Part shown: positions 8,433 through 18,153 of the stretch, piece by piece
How positions within the stretch are numbered: the first letter of the stretch is position 1
Layout of the letters: each line of letters starts with the position of its first letter
Source of the DNA: Gammaproteobacteria bacterium
Lineage (GTDB): Bacteria; Pseudomonadota; Gammaproteobacteria; Xanthomonadales; Rhodanobacteraceae
Length of the DNA stretch: 42,580 bases
Direction: 5' to 3'
Assembly (NCBI GenBank): GCA_021324095.1
Contig: JAJPJT010000082.1
Coordinates: 1 to 42,580 of the forward strand
Program-made: the position numbers and the translations under genes
The notes under the pieces: model-generated
What the model saw: only the letters and a program-made list of their open reading frames with translations
The model's database searches: none
Told to the model about the DNA's origin: nothing

Positions 8433-9314
8433 ATGAACCGCGCCTCCACCGCCTGGCTGTTCCTCGCACCGGCACTGCTGGTGCTGGGCGCGTTCTTCCT
8501 GTTGCCGGTGCTCGCCGGCCTGGGCCTCAGCCTCACCGACTACGACATCTACGCGCTGGCCGACATCCACAACCTGCGTTTCGTCGGCCTCGCCAATTAC
8601 TGGGATCTGCTGCATCGCCGGCTGTTCTGGGCCGCGCTCGGGCACACGCTCTACTTCGTCGTCGCCGGCGTGCCCCTGTCGATGCTGGCATCGCTGGGAA
8701 CCGCATTGCTGCTGAATTCGTCCGCGGCTCGATTCAAGCCCGTTTTTCGCACGGCGTTGTTCGCGCCGGTGGTGACGACCGTGGTCGCTGTGGCGGTGAT
8801 CTGGCGTTACCTGTTCAACACCCAGTATGGCGTCGTCGATTTCGTGCTGACGCACCTCGGCATTCCGCCGATCGACTGGCTCGGTGATCCGCACTGGGCG
8901 ATGCCGATGATCATCCTGTTCGCGGTGTGGAAGAACTTCGGCTACAACATGATCATCCTTCTGGCGGGCCTGCAGGCGATTCCTGCGGAGTTGTATGAAG
9001 CCGCGCGCATCGATGGTGCGTCGGGATGGCGGCAGTTCCGCCACATCACCCTGCCGGCGCTGGCACCGATCCTGCTGATGGTCGGAATCCTGACGGTGTC
9101 GGGTTACTTCCAGTTGTTCGCGGAACCTTACGTGATCACCGAAGGCGGTCCGCTGCAAAGCACGGTGAGCGTGCTGTACCTGATGTACCAGGACGGATTC
9201 AAGTGGTGGAACATGGGTACCGCTTCGGCCGTCGCGTTCCTGCTGTTCCTGGTGATGTTCGTCGCCACCATGGCGTTGTGGCGCGCCGGCGTGAGCCGCG
9301 AGGACGCAGCATGA
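8433..9314 (+). CDS. Sugar ABC transporter permease, MalF/UgpA type
   Basis: Protein of 293 residues with about six transmembrane helices. The N-terminal helix (LFLAPALLVLGAFFLLPVLA) and the binding-protein-dependent transport signature EAARIDGASGWRQFRHITLPAL (the EAA loop that docks on the ATPase, residues about 188-209) mark it as one of the paired inner-membrane subunits of a carbohydrate ABC importer. Its stop overlaps the ATG of the MalG-type partner (9311-9314). The gene is separated from the binding-protein gene by a repeat element, yet the order lipoprotein-permease-permease is the usual one for this transporter class. Confidence 0.95.
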   Translation: MNRASTAWLFLAPALLVLGAFFLLPVLAGLGLSLTDYDIYALADIHNLRFVGLANYWDLLHRRLFWAALGHTLYFVVAGVPLSMLASLGTALLLNSSAARFKPVFRTALFAPVVTTVVAVAVIWRYLFNTQYGVVDFVLTHLGIPPIDWLGDPHWAMPMIILFAVWKNFGYNMIILLAGLQAIPAELYEAARIDGASGWRQFRHITLPALAPILLMVGILTVSGYFQLFAEPYVITEGGPLQSTVSVLYLMYQDGFKWWNMGTASAVAFLLFLVMFVATMALWRAGVSREDAA

Positions 9315-10132
9315 AGCCGCGCGTGTCGCGTTGGCTGGTCAATGCCGCGCTGGCGGCATGCGCGGCGCTGGTGCTGTTTCCGCTGTTCTGGATGCTGTCG
9401 GTCTCGTTCATGCAACCGGGCGAAGCCAACGCCTTGCCGCCCCCGATGCTGCCGCAGATACCGACGCTGGACAACTACCGCGAACTGTTTGCGCATGCAG
9501 GCATGGGACGCTGGTTCGCCAACAGCCTGATCATCGCGACGGCCGTCACGCTGGCGTCGCTGGCGTGCAACACCCTCGCGGGTTATGCGTTCGCGAAACT
9601 GCATTTCGCCGGGCGCGAGAAACTGTTCGACGCATTGATAGGCGCGCTGGTGATTCCGGCGCAGGTCGCGATGCTGCCGCTGTTCCTGCTGCTGAAATAC
9701 GCCGGGCTGGTCAACACCTATGCCGCGGTGATCCTGCCCGCGATGGCGAGCGTGTTCGGCATCTTCCTGGTGCGGCAATACGCGCGCACGATGCCGGTGG
9801 AGTTGCTGGAGGCCGCGCGGATGGAAGGCGCGGGCGAACTGCGCATTTTCATCGAAGTGGTGCTGCCGCTGCTGAAGCCGATCCTCGTCACACTGGCCGT
9901 GCTCACCTTCCTCACCGCCTGGAACGACTTCATGTGGCCCCTGATCGCGTTGACCGGCCAGCAGCATTACACGTTGCCCGTCGGCCTTGCTTCGCTGTCG
10001 CGCCAACACGTACAGGACAGCGGACTCATGATGGCCGGCGCGGTCGTGACCGTGGTGCCGGTATTGGTGTTGTTCCTCGCGCTGCAGCGCTATTACCTGC
10101 GCGGGCTGCTCCTGGGCAGCGTAAAAGGGTGA
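9311..10132 (+). CDS. Sugar ABC transporter permease, MalG/UgpE type
   Basis: Protein of 273 residues, the second membrane subunit of the carbohydrate importer. The family features are the first helix after SRWLVNAALAACAALVLFP, PTLDNYRELF, the FAKLHFAGRE region, the EAA loop EAARMEGAGELRIFIEVVLP, and AWNDFMWPLIAL near the C-terminus. The ATG overlaps the stop of the preceding permease (ATGA), so the pair is translationally coupled. The cognate ATPase is not immediately downstream. A convergent GH1 gene comes first, then the MalK-type ATPase gene at 11766. A strong hairpin starts at the base after the stop codon. Confidence 0.95.
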   Translation: MKPRVSRWLVNAALAACAALVLFPLFWMLSVSFMQPGEANALPPPMLPQIPTLDNYRELFAHAGMGRWFANSLIIATAVTLASLACNTLAGYAFAKLHFAGREKLFDALIGALVIPAQVAMLPLFLLLKYAGLVNTYAAVILPAMASVFGIFLVRQYARTMPVELLEAARMEGAGELRIFIEVVLPLLKPILVTLAVLTFLTAWNDFMWPLIALTGQQHYTLPVGLASLSRQHVQDSGLMMAGAVVTVVPVLVLFLALQRYYLRGLLLGSVKG

Positions 10133-10183
10133 GAAGCGGTACGCGCAGCGTGCCGCTTCGAACGACCGCACAGGGACGTGCGG
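10133..10183 (+). terminator. Two consecutive hairpins after the permease gene
   Basis: The first hairpin begins immediately after the stop: GAAGCGGTACGC, loop GCA, GCGTGCCGCTTC (10133-10159), 12 bp with one T-G pair. The second is CCGCAC, six-base loop, GTGCGG (10166-10183). Neither has a T-run, so they may end transcription weakly or protect the 3' end of the mRNA. They lie between convergent genes. Confidence 0.55.
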
Positions 10184-10271
10184 GCGGGTACCGCACCAAG
10201 GACGGTTGCTTGCCTTCAACCATCGTGCGCGAGCTTGGCAACAGCGTCCGCACGCACGCGCTGTGCACACG

Positions 10272-11642
10272 CTAGAACGTGCCGATCGCCGCGCCGCGGG
10301 TCGCGATCACGTCCGCATAGAAACGCGCGCTGTCCTTGGGCGTGCGCACTTGGGTCGCGTAGTCCACGTGCACGATGCCGAAGCGCTTGGCATAGCCGTG
10401 CGCCCATTCGAAATTGTCGAGCAGCGACCACACGAAATAACCGCGCAGGTCCACACCTTGCCGTACCGCTGCCTGTGCAGCGCGAAGGTGCGTCCGCAGG
10501 TACTCGACTCTCAGCGGATCCTCGATCCGGCCGCGTTCCGGGGTAGGCGGGTCGTAGAACGCTGCGCCGTTTTCCGTGATGTAGATCGGCGGCCGCCCGT
10601 AGCGCGTCGTCACCCATTTCAGCACGTCGGTGAGCCCCTGCGGATAAACCTCCCACCCGGTCTCCGTATGGGTCGCGCGCTTCTGCCGCGATCCGCTGAC
10701 GCGCTGCGGCCACTTGCGGGGATCGTGCCGCGCCACGCTGCGCGTGTAGTAGTTGATGCCCACGAAGTCGATGGTCTGGCGGATCGACGCCAGATCTTCC
10801 GCCGGCCATTCGGGCCACGCGTCGCCGAACACTTCGCGCATTTCCTCCGGATAACGCCCGAGGAAAACGGGATCGAGAAACTGGCGGTTCATGTAGGCGT
10901 CGGCGCGCCGCGTGGCCGCGAGATCTTCGGGACTGTCGCTGGCCGGATACTTGGGCTCGAGGTTGACCACGATGCCTATGTTGTTGCGGCCGTCCGCGCG
11001 GTACGCCTGCACCGCGGCAGCGTGGGCGCGCAGCAGGTTGTGGGCGGCGATCGGCGGTTCGTACCGGCTGCGGTGGCCGGGCGCGAGCACGCCGTGCAGG
11101 TAACCGGCATCGGTCACCACCCATGGCTCGTTGAGCGTCGTCCACAGACCGACGCGGTCGTCCAGCTTGCGGAACAGCACGTGCGCGTAATCGGCGAACC
11201 ATCCTGCGCTGTCCGGATTCAGCCAGCCGCCGCGGTCGTCCAGCGCCGCCGGCATGTCCCAGTGGTACAGCGTGACCATCGGCTGGATGCCGTTCTCCAG
11301 CAGCGCGTCGACCAGGCGGTCGTAGAACGCAAGGCCTTCCGCATTGACGCGCCCGCGCCCTTCCGGAAGTACGCGGCTCCATGCAATGCTGAAACGATAG
11401 GCGCGCATCCCGAGCCCGCGCATCAACGCGACGTCGTCGCGCCAGCGCCGGTAGTGGTCGCAAGCGATATCGCCGGTATCGCCGTCGCGCACGCAGCCCG
11501 GCGTGTGTGTGAAACGATGCCAGTTGCTCGGGCCCGCACCGTCGGTCAGCGGCGAGCCTTCGATCTGATACGCCGACGTCGCGCAACCCCACAGGAACCC
11601 GGCCGGAAAGACGGAATTGGCGGTGTCCGGAGGTCCGGGCAT
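10272..11642 (-). CDS. GH1 beta-glucosidase
   Basis: Protein of 456 residues, the usual length of bacterial family 1 glycoside hydrolases. The family 1 N-terminal motif is present (FPAGFLWGCATSAYQIEG). The acid/base glutamate is Glu172 in TLNEPW and the nucleophile is Glu357 in IYITENG. YHWDMPAALDDRGGW and DFVGINYYTRS are further family segments. It has no signal peptide, so it acts in the cytoplasm, cleaving imported beta-glucosides such as cellobiose or sophorose to glucose. It runs against the transporter genes and diverges from the ATPase gene. A LacI-type operator candidate lies just upstream of its start (11658-11671). Confidence 0.95.
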   Translation of the reverse strand: MPGPPDTANSVFPAGFLWGCATSAYQIEGSPLTDGAGPSNWHRFTHTPGCVRDGDTGDIACDHYRRWRDDVALMRGLGMRAYRFSIAWSRVLPEGRGRVNAEGLAFYDRLVDALLENGIQPMVTLYHWDMPAALDDRGGWLNPDSAGWFADYAHVLFRKLDDRVGLWTTLNEPWVVTDAGYLHGVLAPGHRSRYEPPIAAHNLLRAHAAAVQAYRADGRNNIGIVVNLEPKYPASDSPEDLAATRRADAYMNRQFLDPVFLGRYPEEMREVFGDAWPEWPAEDLASIRQTIDFVGINYYTRSVARHDPRKWPQRVSGSRQKRATHTETGWEVYPQGLTDVLKWVTTRYGRPPIYITENGAAFYDPPTPERGRIEDPLRVEYLRTHLRAAQAAVRQGVDLRGYFVWSLLDNFEWAHGYAKRFGIVHVDYATQVRTPKDSARFYADVIATRGAAIGTF

Positions 11643-11657
11643 GGAGGGGCTCGCGGG

Positions 11658-11671
11658 TGAAAACGGTTACA
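11658..11671. promoter_or_regulatory. Candidate LacI/GalR-family operator
   Basis: TGAAAACGGTTACA matches its own reverse complement at 10 of 14 positions and has the AANCGNTT core common to LacI/GalR operators. It sits 16 bases upstream of the GH1 start and about 95 bases upstream of the ATPase start, so one site could control both divergent genes. The repressor fragment at the window start is the obvious candidate to bind it. Confidence 0.45.
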
Positions 11672-11765
11672 TCGGCATGATAACGTGCCTCGGCCGGCGG
11701 CAGACAGGCGCGGGCGCGACGCGTCGACATTGAAACACGCGGCACCGGAGCAACGGAAACCCAGC

Positions 11766-12884
<1,119 letters not shown>

Positions 12885-13048
12885 CACTCAAAAAGTTTCG
12901 CGTGTGTACGCAACGCGCGTTCACGTGCGCGATGAACCTTGCCTGAGGAACTATCGAAACCTTAACGAACGTTGCCGTTTGTGCCCAGTCTCAGTGGCCA
13001 AGCGCACCAAGACACCGCGTGCGTGAAAAACCACAAGTGGAGACAATC

Positions 13049-13660
13049 ATGCGCAACACTGCAATCGTCCTAGCCATCGCCGCGGTTTTCGCGGCCGCGC
13101 CCTGCTTCATTCAAGAAGCCCACGCGCAGGACGCCACGAACACGACCGGCGCCGACAGCGGGTTCTTCATCAACGGCAACGTTGGCCACAGCTACTTCGG
13201 AAGCGGCCGCAACAGCGGCAACGATGTCGGCTATGCCGTCAATGGCGGCTATCGCTGGGCACTCGGCAACGGCTTCGCGATCGGACCCGAAATCGGCTAC
13301 AACGATCTCGGCAATGTCACGCTGAAGAACGTGTTCAATTCGCAACCGGTTGTCGCGCCCGGCAAGGCTTCGCTGCACGGCTGGACCGTGGGCGCCAACG
13401 CCAGGTACAACTTCAATCCGAACTGGTACGTATCAGCGCGCACCGGCCTGTATGCGTGGAACGGCCGCGGCATGACCAACGACTTGAGCCCGCTGGACGT
13501 ACACCGCAACGCGGACGGCTACTACGGCGGTGTCGGCGTGGGCTACGACTTCAGCCGCCAGTTCGGTGTCGGGCTCGGCTACGACTACTACCGCGCGAAG
13601 AAGAGCGACATCAATCTTTCGACCGGCGTGCTTGGAGTGAACGCAGAAGTAAGGTTCTGA
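13049..13660 (+). CDS. Outer-membrane beta-barrel protein (OmpA-like transmembrane domain)
   Basis: Protein of 203 residues. The ATG at 13049 follows a GTGGAGA ribosome site. An in-frame GTG at 13019 is possible but would place ten polar residues before the signal peptide. The signal peptide covers about residues 1-27 (cleavage after EAHAQ). The rest alternates polar and hydrophobic residues with many Gly-Tyr pairs (GFFINGNVGHSYF, YAVNGGYRWALG, VGYDFSRQFGVGLGYDYY) and ends in RF, as expected for an eight-strand outer-membrane barrel. There is no C-terminal OmpA peptidoglycan-binding domain. Structural or stress-related porin-like function is inferred. It is followed by a strong hairpin terminator. 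Confidence 0.88.
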   Translation: MRNTAIVLAIAAVFAAAPCFIQEAHAQDATNTTGADSGFFINGNVGHSYFGSGRNSGNDVGYAVNGGYRWALGNGFAIGPEIGYNDLGNVTLKNVFNSQPVVAPGKASLHGWTVGANARYNFNPNWYVSARTGLYAWNGRGMTNDLSPLDVHRNADGYYGGVGVGYDFSRQFGVGLGYDYYRAKKSDINLSTGVLGVNAEVRF

Positions 13661-13688
13661 TCTTCCCGCCGCCCTGCGCGGCAAGGAG

Positions 13689-13716
13689 AGGCCCGGGCGC
13701 GCAAGCGTCCGGGCCT
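13689..13716. terminator. Hairpin terminator between convergent genes
   Basis: AGGCCCGGGCGC, tetraloop GCAA, GCGTCCGGGCCT: a 12-bp stem with one G-T pair and a GNRA-type loop, followed by TGCTGT. It lies between the barrel gene (stop at 13660) and the convergent small lipoprotein gene (ends 13731), so it can serve both. Confidence 0.7.
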
Positions 13717-13730
13717 TGCTGTCCAGGAAA

Positions 13731-13976
13731 TCAACCCGACGAACCCGTTGCCGCGTCGATCGCGGCAGCCTGTTTCCTGGCCTGCTGGTTGACTATGTTC
13801 TGCACGTTCTTCGCCTTGTTGAGATCGTGGCCATAGACGGCCATCGGCGTGCCGGCGAGAGGATTGGTGGACGCGCTTGCGGGCTGCGCGGAAGCCGCAG
13901 CCGCTTGCGGCGGGCTGTGCGATGCGCACGCGGCGAGCGTCCCGACCAGCAACGAGGTGACCAGCCATCGCAACAT
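13731..13976 (-). CDS. Small lipoprotein of unknown function
   Basis: Short protein of 81 residues. The ATG at 13976 begins MLRWLVTSLLVGTLAAC, a compact lipoprotein signal with lipobox LAAC. A TTG at 14012 would add 12 basic residues and is less likely. The mature part is Ala/Ser/Pro-rich, then a short amphipathic stretch (NKAKNVQNIVNQQARKQAA) that may be helical. I do not recognise a family. It is convergent with the beta-barrel gene and shares its terminator hairpin. Confidence 0.7.
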   Translation of the reverse strand: MLRWLVTSLLVGTLAACASHSPPQAAAASAQPASASTNPLAGTPMAVYGHDLNKAKNVQNIVNQQARKQAAAIDAATGSSG

Positions 13977-14052
13977 GGCGCGCAGTCTCGCGCGGAAGGC
14001 AATCGGTTGCAAGGTCCGCTAAGCTTTCGGGAACGCTCCGTGGACGACGCGC

Positions 14053-14835
14053 GTGAACGCACCCCCCGGCCGCTGGCGACTCGACGGCCAGACCTGTCTC
14101 ATCACCGGCGCGAGCCGCGGCATCGGGCTCGCCTGCGCGCGCGAACTCGCGGCCTTGGGCGCGCAACCGCTGCTGGTCGCGCGCGACGAGACGGAACTGC
14201 AGGCGGTCTGCGACGAGTTGCACGAGGATTTTCCCGACAGCGATCCGCGCGTGTTCGCCGCGGACGTCGGCGACGCCGAGGACCGCCTCGCGATCTTCGA
14301 CTGGATCGCCGATCTCGACGTGCCGCTGTCGCTGCTCGTCAACAACGCAGGCGGCAACATCAAGCGCGCGACCTTGGAATATGAAACGCACGACCTGGAA
14401 GAAGTATTCCGTCTCAACGGCGCCGCCGCGTTCGACCTGTGCAGGCTCGCACATCCGCGTCTCGCGCAGCATGGGCACGCCGCGATCGTCAACGTGGGTT
14501 CGGTATCGGGCGCGGTGCACGTGCGCACCGGCGTCGCCTACGGGATGAGCAAGGCCGCGCTGCACCAGATGACACGCAATCTCGCCTGCGAATGGGCCGA
14601 GGACGGCATCCGCGTCAACGCGGTGGCGCCCTGGTACATCCGCACCCGGCGCACCGACGAGGCGCTGTCCGATCCCGATTACCTCGACGAAGTCCTCGAC
14701 CGTACCCCGATGGCGCGGATCGGCGAGCCCGAGGAAGTCGCGGCGGCTGTCGCGTTCCTGTGCCTGCCCGCCGCGAGTTACGTCACCGGACAGGTGCTGG
14801 CGGTGGACGGCGGTTTCATGAGCTACGGATTCTGA
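14053..14835 (+). CDS. SDR-family oxidoreductase (tropinone-reductase-like)
   Basis: Protein of 260 residues starting with GTG. It is a classical short-chain dehydrogenase/reductase. The nucleotide-binding motif TGASRGIG is at residues 18-25, NNAGG follows the fourth strand, the catalytic serine is in NVGSVSG, and the catalytic pair is in YGMSK. The C-terminal segment [17 protein letters not shown] is typical of the family. Overall motif layout resembles plant-type tropinone reductases and bacterial relatives; the substrate is unknown. The ogt gene begins six bases after its stop, so the two are probably co-transcribed. Confidence 0.9.
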   Translation: MNAPPGRWRLDGQTCLITGASRGIGLACARELAALGAQPLLVARDETELQAVCDELHEDFPDSDPRVFAADVGDAEDRLAIFDWIADLDVPLSLLVNNAGGNIKRATLEYETHDLEEVFRLNGAAAFDLCRLAHPRLAQHGHAAIVNVGSVSGAVHVRTGVAYGMSKAALHQMTRNLACEWAEDGIRVNAVAPWYIRTRRTDEALSDPDYLDEVLDRTPMARIGEPEEVAAAVAFLCLPAASYVTGQVLAVDGGFMSYGF

Positions 14836-14840
14836 CGGCG

Positions 14841-15344
14841 ATGCTGTACTACGATGCGCTCGACACGCCGATCGGCCCGCTGCTGCTGGTCAGCGACGGA
14901 GCGGGTCTCGTCGAAATCGGCCTGCCGGAACGTGGCAAGCTTGCGAAGCCGCCTGCGGAAGCGGAAGCCAGCAAATCGAAACTGCATGCGGCCGCGCGCC
15001 AGCTCGAGGAATACTTCGCGGGCAAGCGCCTTAGATTCGATCTGCCGCTGCATCCATCGGGTACGCCGTTCCAGCTCGAGGTCTGGGGCGCGTTGCTGGC
15101 TATTCCGTATGGCGAAACGGTGAGCTACGCCGACATCGCGCGGCGCATCCGGCGCCCGCGCGCGGTGCGCGCCGTGGGCGCGGCGAATGGCGCCAATCCG
15201 CTCGCGATCATCGTGCCCTGCCATCGCGTGATCGGCAGCCATGGCGATCTGGTGGGTTACGGCGGCGGGCTGCCGATCAAGCGGTGGCTGCTCGCACACG
15301 AGCGCCGGCATGCGCCGGTGCCCGAACTTACCTTGACCGCGTAG
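14841..15344 (+). CDS. ogt: Methylated-DNA--protein-cysteine S-methyltransferase
   Basis: Protein of 167 residues that repairs O6-alkylguanine by transferring the alkyl group to its own cysteine. The active site PCHRVIG has the acceptor at Cys127. The helix-turn-helix region GETVSYADIARRI and the asparagine hinge in GAANGANP are present, as is the short N-terminal ribonuclease-like domain. Length and motif order match Ogt-type (non-Ada) enzymes. It begins six bases after the SDR gene. Confidence 0.95.
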   Translation: MLYYDALDTPIGPLLLVSDGAGLVEIGLPERGKLAKPPAEAEASKSKLHAAARQLEEYFAGKRLRFDLPLHPSGTPFQLEVWGALLAIPYGETVSYADIARRIRRPRAVRAVGAANGANPLAIIVPCHRVIGSHGDLVGYGGGLPIKRWLLAHERRHAPVPELTLTA

Positions 15345-15437
15345 GGCGGGTCTTGACCCCACCCAGCTCGCCCGACCGCGCGATCCGGCGAGTTGAAACC
15401 CGCCCTGCACCATTCAATGCAGCGGGTTCCGCCACAA

Positions 15438-16088
15438 TCACCGGCAATTGCGCAACTGTCCCTGCAACGCTTGCTCGCGCTGTTCGAACGGTGGCTGCTC
15501 GCGCGGCATGGCCATCCGCAGCTTATGGTCGTTGGCGTCGTATTCGCGTTGCACGTAGCCGCACACCTGCGCGTGCGTCGCAGGCAGGCAGAAGTCCTGC
15601 ACCTCGGTCATGCCGGTGGCGATGCGCGGCCCGCCGATGCGCGGCTTCGGTGCGCCTTCGGGTGCCGACATGCCGGCGCCACCCGGTGAGCCATACGCCT
15701 GCGAAAGGCTCTGCGGCGGATAGCCCATCACGCCCAAAGGCGCGAGATACGGCGGCGGCGGTGAACGTGTGAGGTACTGCTTGCCGTTCACCGCACCGAC
15801 GCACGCATACATCGCAGGCAACGGCGCCGGGAATGGAACATAGGGCGGCGCCGGCGATACGCTCGCGCTGGCCGCAGGCGGTGCGGCCGTGGCGACGGGC
15901 GGCGGAACATAACCCGGCGGCGCGCGGCTCGGCACGTTGATGACCTGCTGACGCTGCCCGTGTGCGCAGGCATGATCCTGGAAACTCACCGCACCGTTCG
16001 CCGCAGTGCACTTGAACACCTGGGCACGAGCGCCGCCACACGAAGTGGCGAATGCCAGCATCAAAACCACGGCGAACGCGGCTTTCAT
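15438..16088 (-). CDS. DUF4124-domain protein, secreted or periplasmic
   Basis: Protein of 216 residues. A signal peptide covers about residues 1-23 (MKAAFAVVLMLAFATS, ending near ARAQ). The next 30 residues, QVFKCTAANGAVSFQDHAC, match the DUF4124 pattern in which a small domain begins with a Y/F-K-C-x-D/N-G motif and has paired cysteines. A Pro/Ala-rich middle (about 54-95) leads to a C-terminal part with further cysteines (YACVGAVNGKQYLT, DFCLPATHAQVCGYV). Such proteins are frequent in Xanthomonadales and have no assigned role. It stops 93 bases from the convergent ogt gene. Confidence 0.8.
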   Translation of the reverse strand: MKAAFAVVLMLAFATSCGGARAQVFKCTAANGAVSFQDHACAHGQRQQVINVPSRAPPGYVPPPVATAAPPAASASVSPAPPYVPFPAPLPAMYACVGAVNGKQYLTRSPPPPYLAPLGVMGYPPQSLSQAYGSPGGAGMSAPEGAPKPRIGGPRIATGMTEVQDFCLPATHAQVCGYVQREYDANDHKLRMAMPREQPPFEQREQALQGQLRNCR

Positions 16089-16107
16089 GCCGCGATCTTA
16101 CGCGCGA

Positions 16108-16941
16108 TCACGACCGCAGGCCGACACCCCGGTGCAGCAACCACAATGCCACCGCGCCCAGGCCGATCACGAACGCCAGCATCACCACATACGCGATCCA
16201 AATCGGCACGTCGGACACGCCCAGGATGCCGAAGCGGAACGCGTTGACGAAATACAGGATTGGGTTGACGCGCGAGACCTGCTGCCAGGGCGAACCCAGC
16301 AGCTTGACGGAATAGAACACGCCGCCGAGGTAGCTCAGCGGCTGAAGGATGAAGGTCGGCACGATCGCGATGTCGTCGAAGCGCTTGGCGAACATCGCGT
16401 TGATGAAGCCCGCCAGCGAGAAGATCGTCGCGCCGAGGATCACCGTGGTGACCGCGATCCACGGGTGCGCGACGTGCAGCGAAGTGAAGAACAACGCGAT
16501 CCCGATCACGATGATGCCGACCAGCAGGCCGCGCATCACGGCGCCCGCGACGTAGCCGGTCAGTACCACCCAGCTTAGCATCGGCGAGGCCAGCAGTTCC
16601 TCGACGTAACGCCCGAACTTCGACCCGAAGAAACTCGACGTGATGTTGGAGTAGCAGTTGTTGATGATGCTCATCATCACGAGGCCGGGCACGATGTATT
16701 GCATGTACTTGAAACCCTGCATCGTGCCGACCCGGCTGCCGATCACCTTGCCGAAGATCACGAAGTACAGCGTCATCGTGATCGCGGGCGGCACCAGCGT
16801 CTGGGTCCAGATGCGGAGCATCCGCCGCACTTCGCGGCGCGTGATGGTGTAAAGCGCGACGAGATTGGCGCGCACGCGTGTTGCGCCCCAATAAGCCACC
16901 GCGGTTGTCGCGCCCCCAGTTGCGGCATGCAAATCGTTCAT
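16108..16941 (-). CDS. ABC-2 type transporter permease (YadH-like)
   Basis: Inner-membrane protein of 277 residues with about six transmembrane segments. It follows the ABC-2 pattern: an N-terminal cytoplasmic stretch (YTITRREVRRMLRIWTQT), a conserved block around GRYVEELLASPM, and the C-terminal PLSYLGGVFYSV and VNPILYFVNAFRFGILG, all typical of the YadH family. Together with the ATPase encoded upstream on the same strand it forms an exporter of unknown substrate. The ATPase and permease genes are separated by 211 bases that consist almost entirely of two tandem repeat elements. Confidence 0.92.
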   Translation of the reverse strand: MNDLHAATGGATTAVAYWGATRVRANLVALYTITRREVRRMLRIWTQTLVPPAITMTLYFVIFGKVIGSRVGTMQGFKYMQYIVPGLVMMSIINNCYSNITSSFFGSKFGRYVEELLASPMLSWVVLTGYVAGAVMRGLLVGIIVIGIALFFTSLHVAHPWIAVTTVILGATIFSLAGFINAMFAKRFDDIAIVPTFILQPLSYLGGVFYSVKLLGSPWQQVSRVNPILYFVNAFRFGILGVSDVPIWIAYVVMLAFVIGLGAVALWLLHRGVGLRS

Positions 16942-16970
16942 TCTCTGATCTCACGAAACCGCATCGCATC

Positions 16971-17059
16971 CCCCTCACCCGCCAAGCGCTGCGTGCTTGT
17001 CTCCCTCTCCCCAAAGGGGAGAGGGTGTTCGGAGCGAAACCACGGACGGGTGAGAGGGG
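16971..17059. repeat. Multi-arm palindromic repeat element, copy 2
   Basis: It starts CCCCTCACCCGCCAAGCGC and ends GACGGGTGAGAGGGG. Inside are an AAGC-type small arm and the arm CCCTCTCCCC-AAA-GGGGAGAGGG. It is in the opposite orientation to copy 1 and lies between the ABC ATPase and permease genes. Confidence 0.8.
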
Positions 17060-17070
17060 CTTTCCGTTCA

Positions 17071-17144
17071 TCACTGCGCGCTTGTCTCCCTCTCCCCGCC
17101 GGGGAGAGGGTGTACGGAGCGAAGCGACGAACGGGTGAGGGGGG
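17071..17144. repeat. Multi-arm palindromic repeat element, copy 3 (left end missing)
   Basis: GCGCGCTTGTCTCCCTCTCC, then the partner arm GGGGAGAGGGTG, then GAACGGGTGAGGGGGG. It repeats copy 2 eleven bases further on in the same orientation, but lacks the left CTCACCCGCCAAG end. A tandem duplication with partial loss is the simplest reading. Confidence 0.75.
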
Positions 17145-17152
17145 ACTTTGCT

Positions 17153-18148
17153 TCACGCCGCGACTCCGTTGCCACTGCGCTCCACCAGCCGCACGAAAAG
17201 CTCCTCCAGCCGGTTGGTCTTGTTGCGCATCGAAGTCACGGTAATCCCATGCGTAGTCAGCGCCGCGAACAAGGCGTTGAGATTGTGCGTGCTGGGCATC
17301 TCCGCTTCCAGCGTCTGCGCATCGATCCGCGTCAACTTCACGCCATCGAGTTCGGGCAACGCGTCGCCAAGTCCGGTCACATCGAGCACGAACGACTGGA
17401 CGTCGAGTTTCGCCAGCAACCGCCGCATCGACGTGTCCTCGACGATTTCGCCGTGGTCGATGATCGCGATGTTGCGGCAGAGCTGCTCGGCTTCCTCGAG
17501 GTAGTGCGTGGTCAGGATCACCGTGGTGCCGGCGCGGTTGATGCCGGTGATGAATTGCCACATCGAGCGGCGGATCTCGATGTCCACGCCGGCGGTCGGC
17601 TCGTCCAGGATCAGCAGACGCGGCTCGTTCATCATCGCGCGCGCGATCATCAGGCGCCGTTTCATGCCGCCGGACATCATGCGCGTGGGCTGGAACGCCT
17701 TGTCCCAGATGCGCAGTTCCTGCAGATACTTTTCTGCGCGACCCTTCGCGATCGAACGCGGGATGCCGTAGAACCCCGCCACGTTGACGCAGATGTCGAA
17801 CGGCGTCTCGAATTGATTGAAGTTGATTTCCTGCGGCACCAACCCGATCTGGCGCATCACGCCGCCGCGGTCGACGTGGATCGATAGACCGAACACCCGC
17901 GCGTCGCCCGTCGTCGGATTCACCAGCGATGAAAGAATGCCGATCAGCGTGGACTTGCCCGCGCCGTTCGGGCCCAGCAGCGCGAAGAAATCGCCCTGTG
18001 CAACCTTCAGCGACACGCCCTTCAAGGCTTGCACGCCGCTCGAATAGGTCTTGCGCAGCCCGATGACCTCCAGCGCCGGTTCGGCGGCGGGGGACGAGGC
18101 GACGGGCATGCGTGGGGAATGGCTCGGCAAAGCGGAATCTGCAAGCAT
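17153..18148 (-). CDS. ABC transporter ATP-binding protein (YadG-like)
   Basis: Protein of 331 residues, or 318 if the internal ATG at 18109 is used. The motifs are Walker A LLGPNGAGKST, Q-loop GLVPQEINFNQF, a signature MSGGMKRRL, Walker B LLILDEPTAGVD and the H-loop TTHYLEEAEQL. The C-terminal region of about 100 residues is usual for ATPases of drug or polysaccharide exporters of the YadG/CcmA type. It pairs with the ABC-2 permease downstream. A TATAAT box ends only five bases before the first ATG, so either the mRNA is leaderless or translation begins at 18109. Confidence 0.93.
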   Translation of the reverse strand: MLADSALPSHSPRMPVASSPAAEPALEVIGLRKTYSSGVQALKGVSLKVAQGDFFALLGPNGAGKSTLIGILSSLVNPTTGDARVFGLSIHVDRGGVMRQIGLVPQEINFNQFETPFDICVNVAGFYGIPRSIAKGRAEKYLQELRIWDKAFQPTRMMSGGMKRRLMIARAMMNEPRLLILDEPTAGVDIEIRRSMWQFITGINRAGTTVILTTHYLEEAEQLCRNIAIIDHGEIVEDTSMRRLLAKLDVQSFVLDVTGLGDALPELDGVKLTRIDAQTLEAEMPSTHNLNALFAALTTHGITVTSMRNKTNRLEELFVRLVERSGNGVAA

Positions 18149-18153
18149 CCCCT

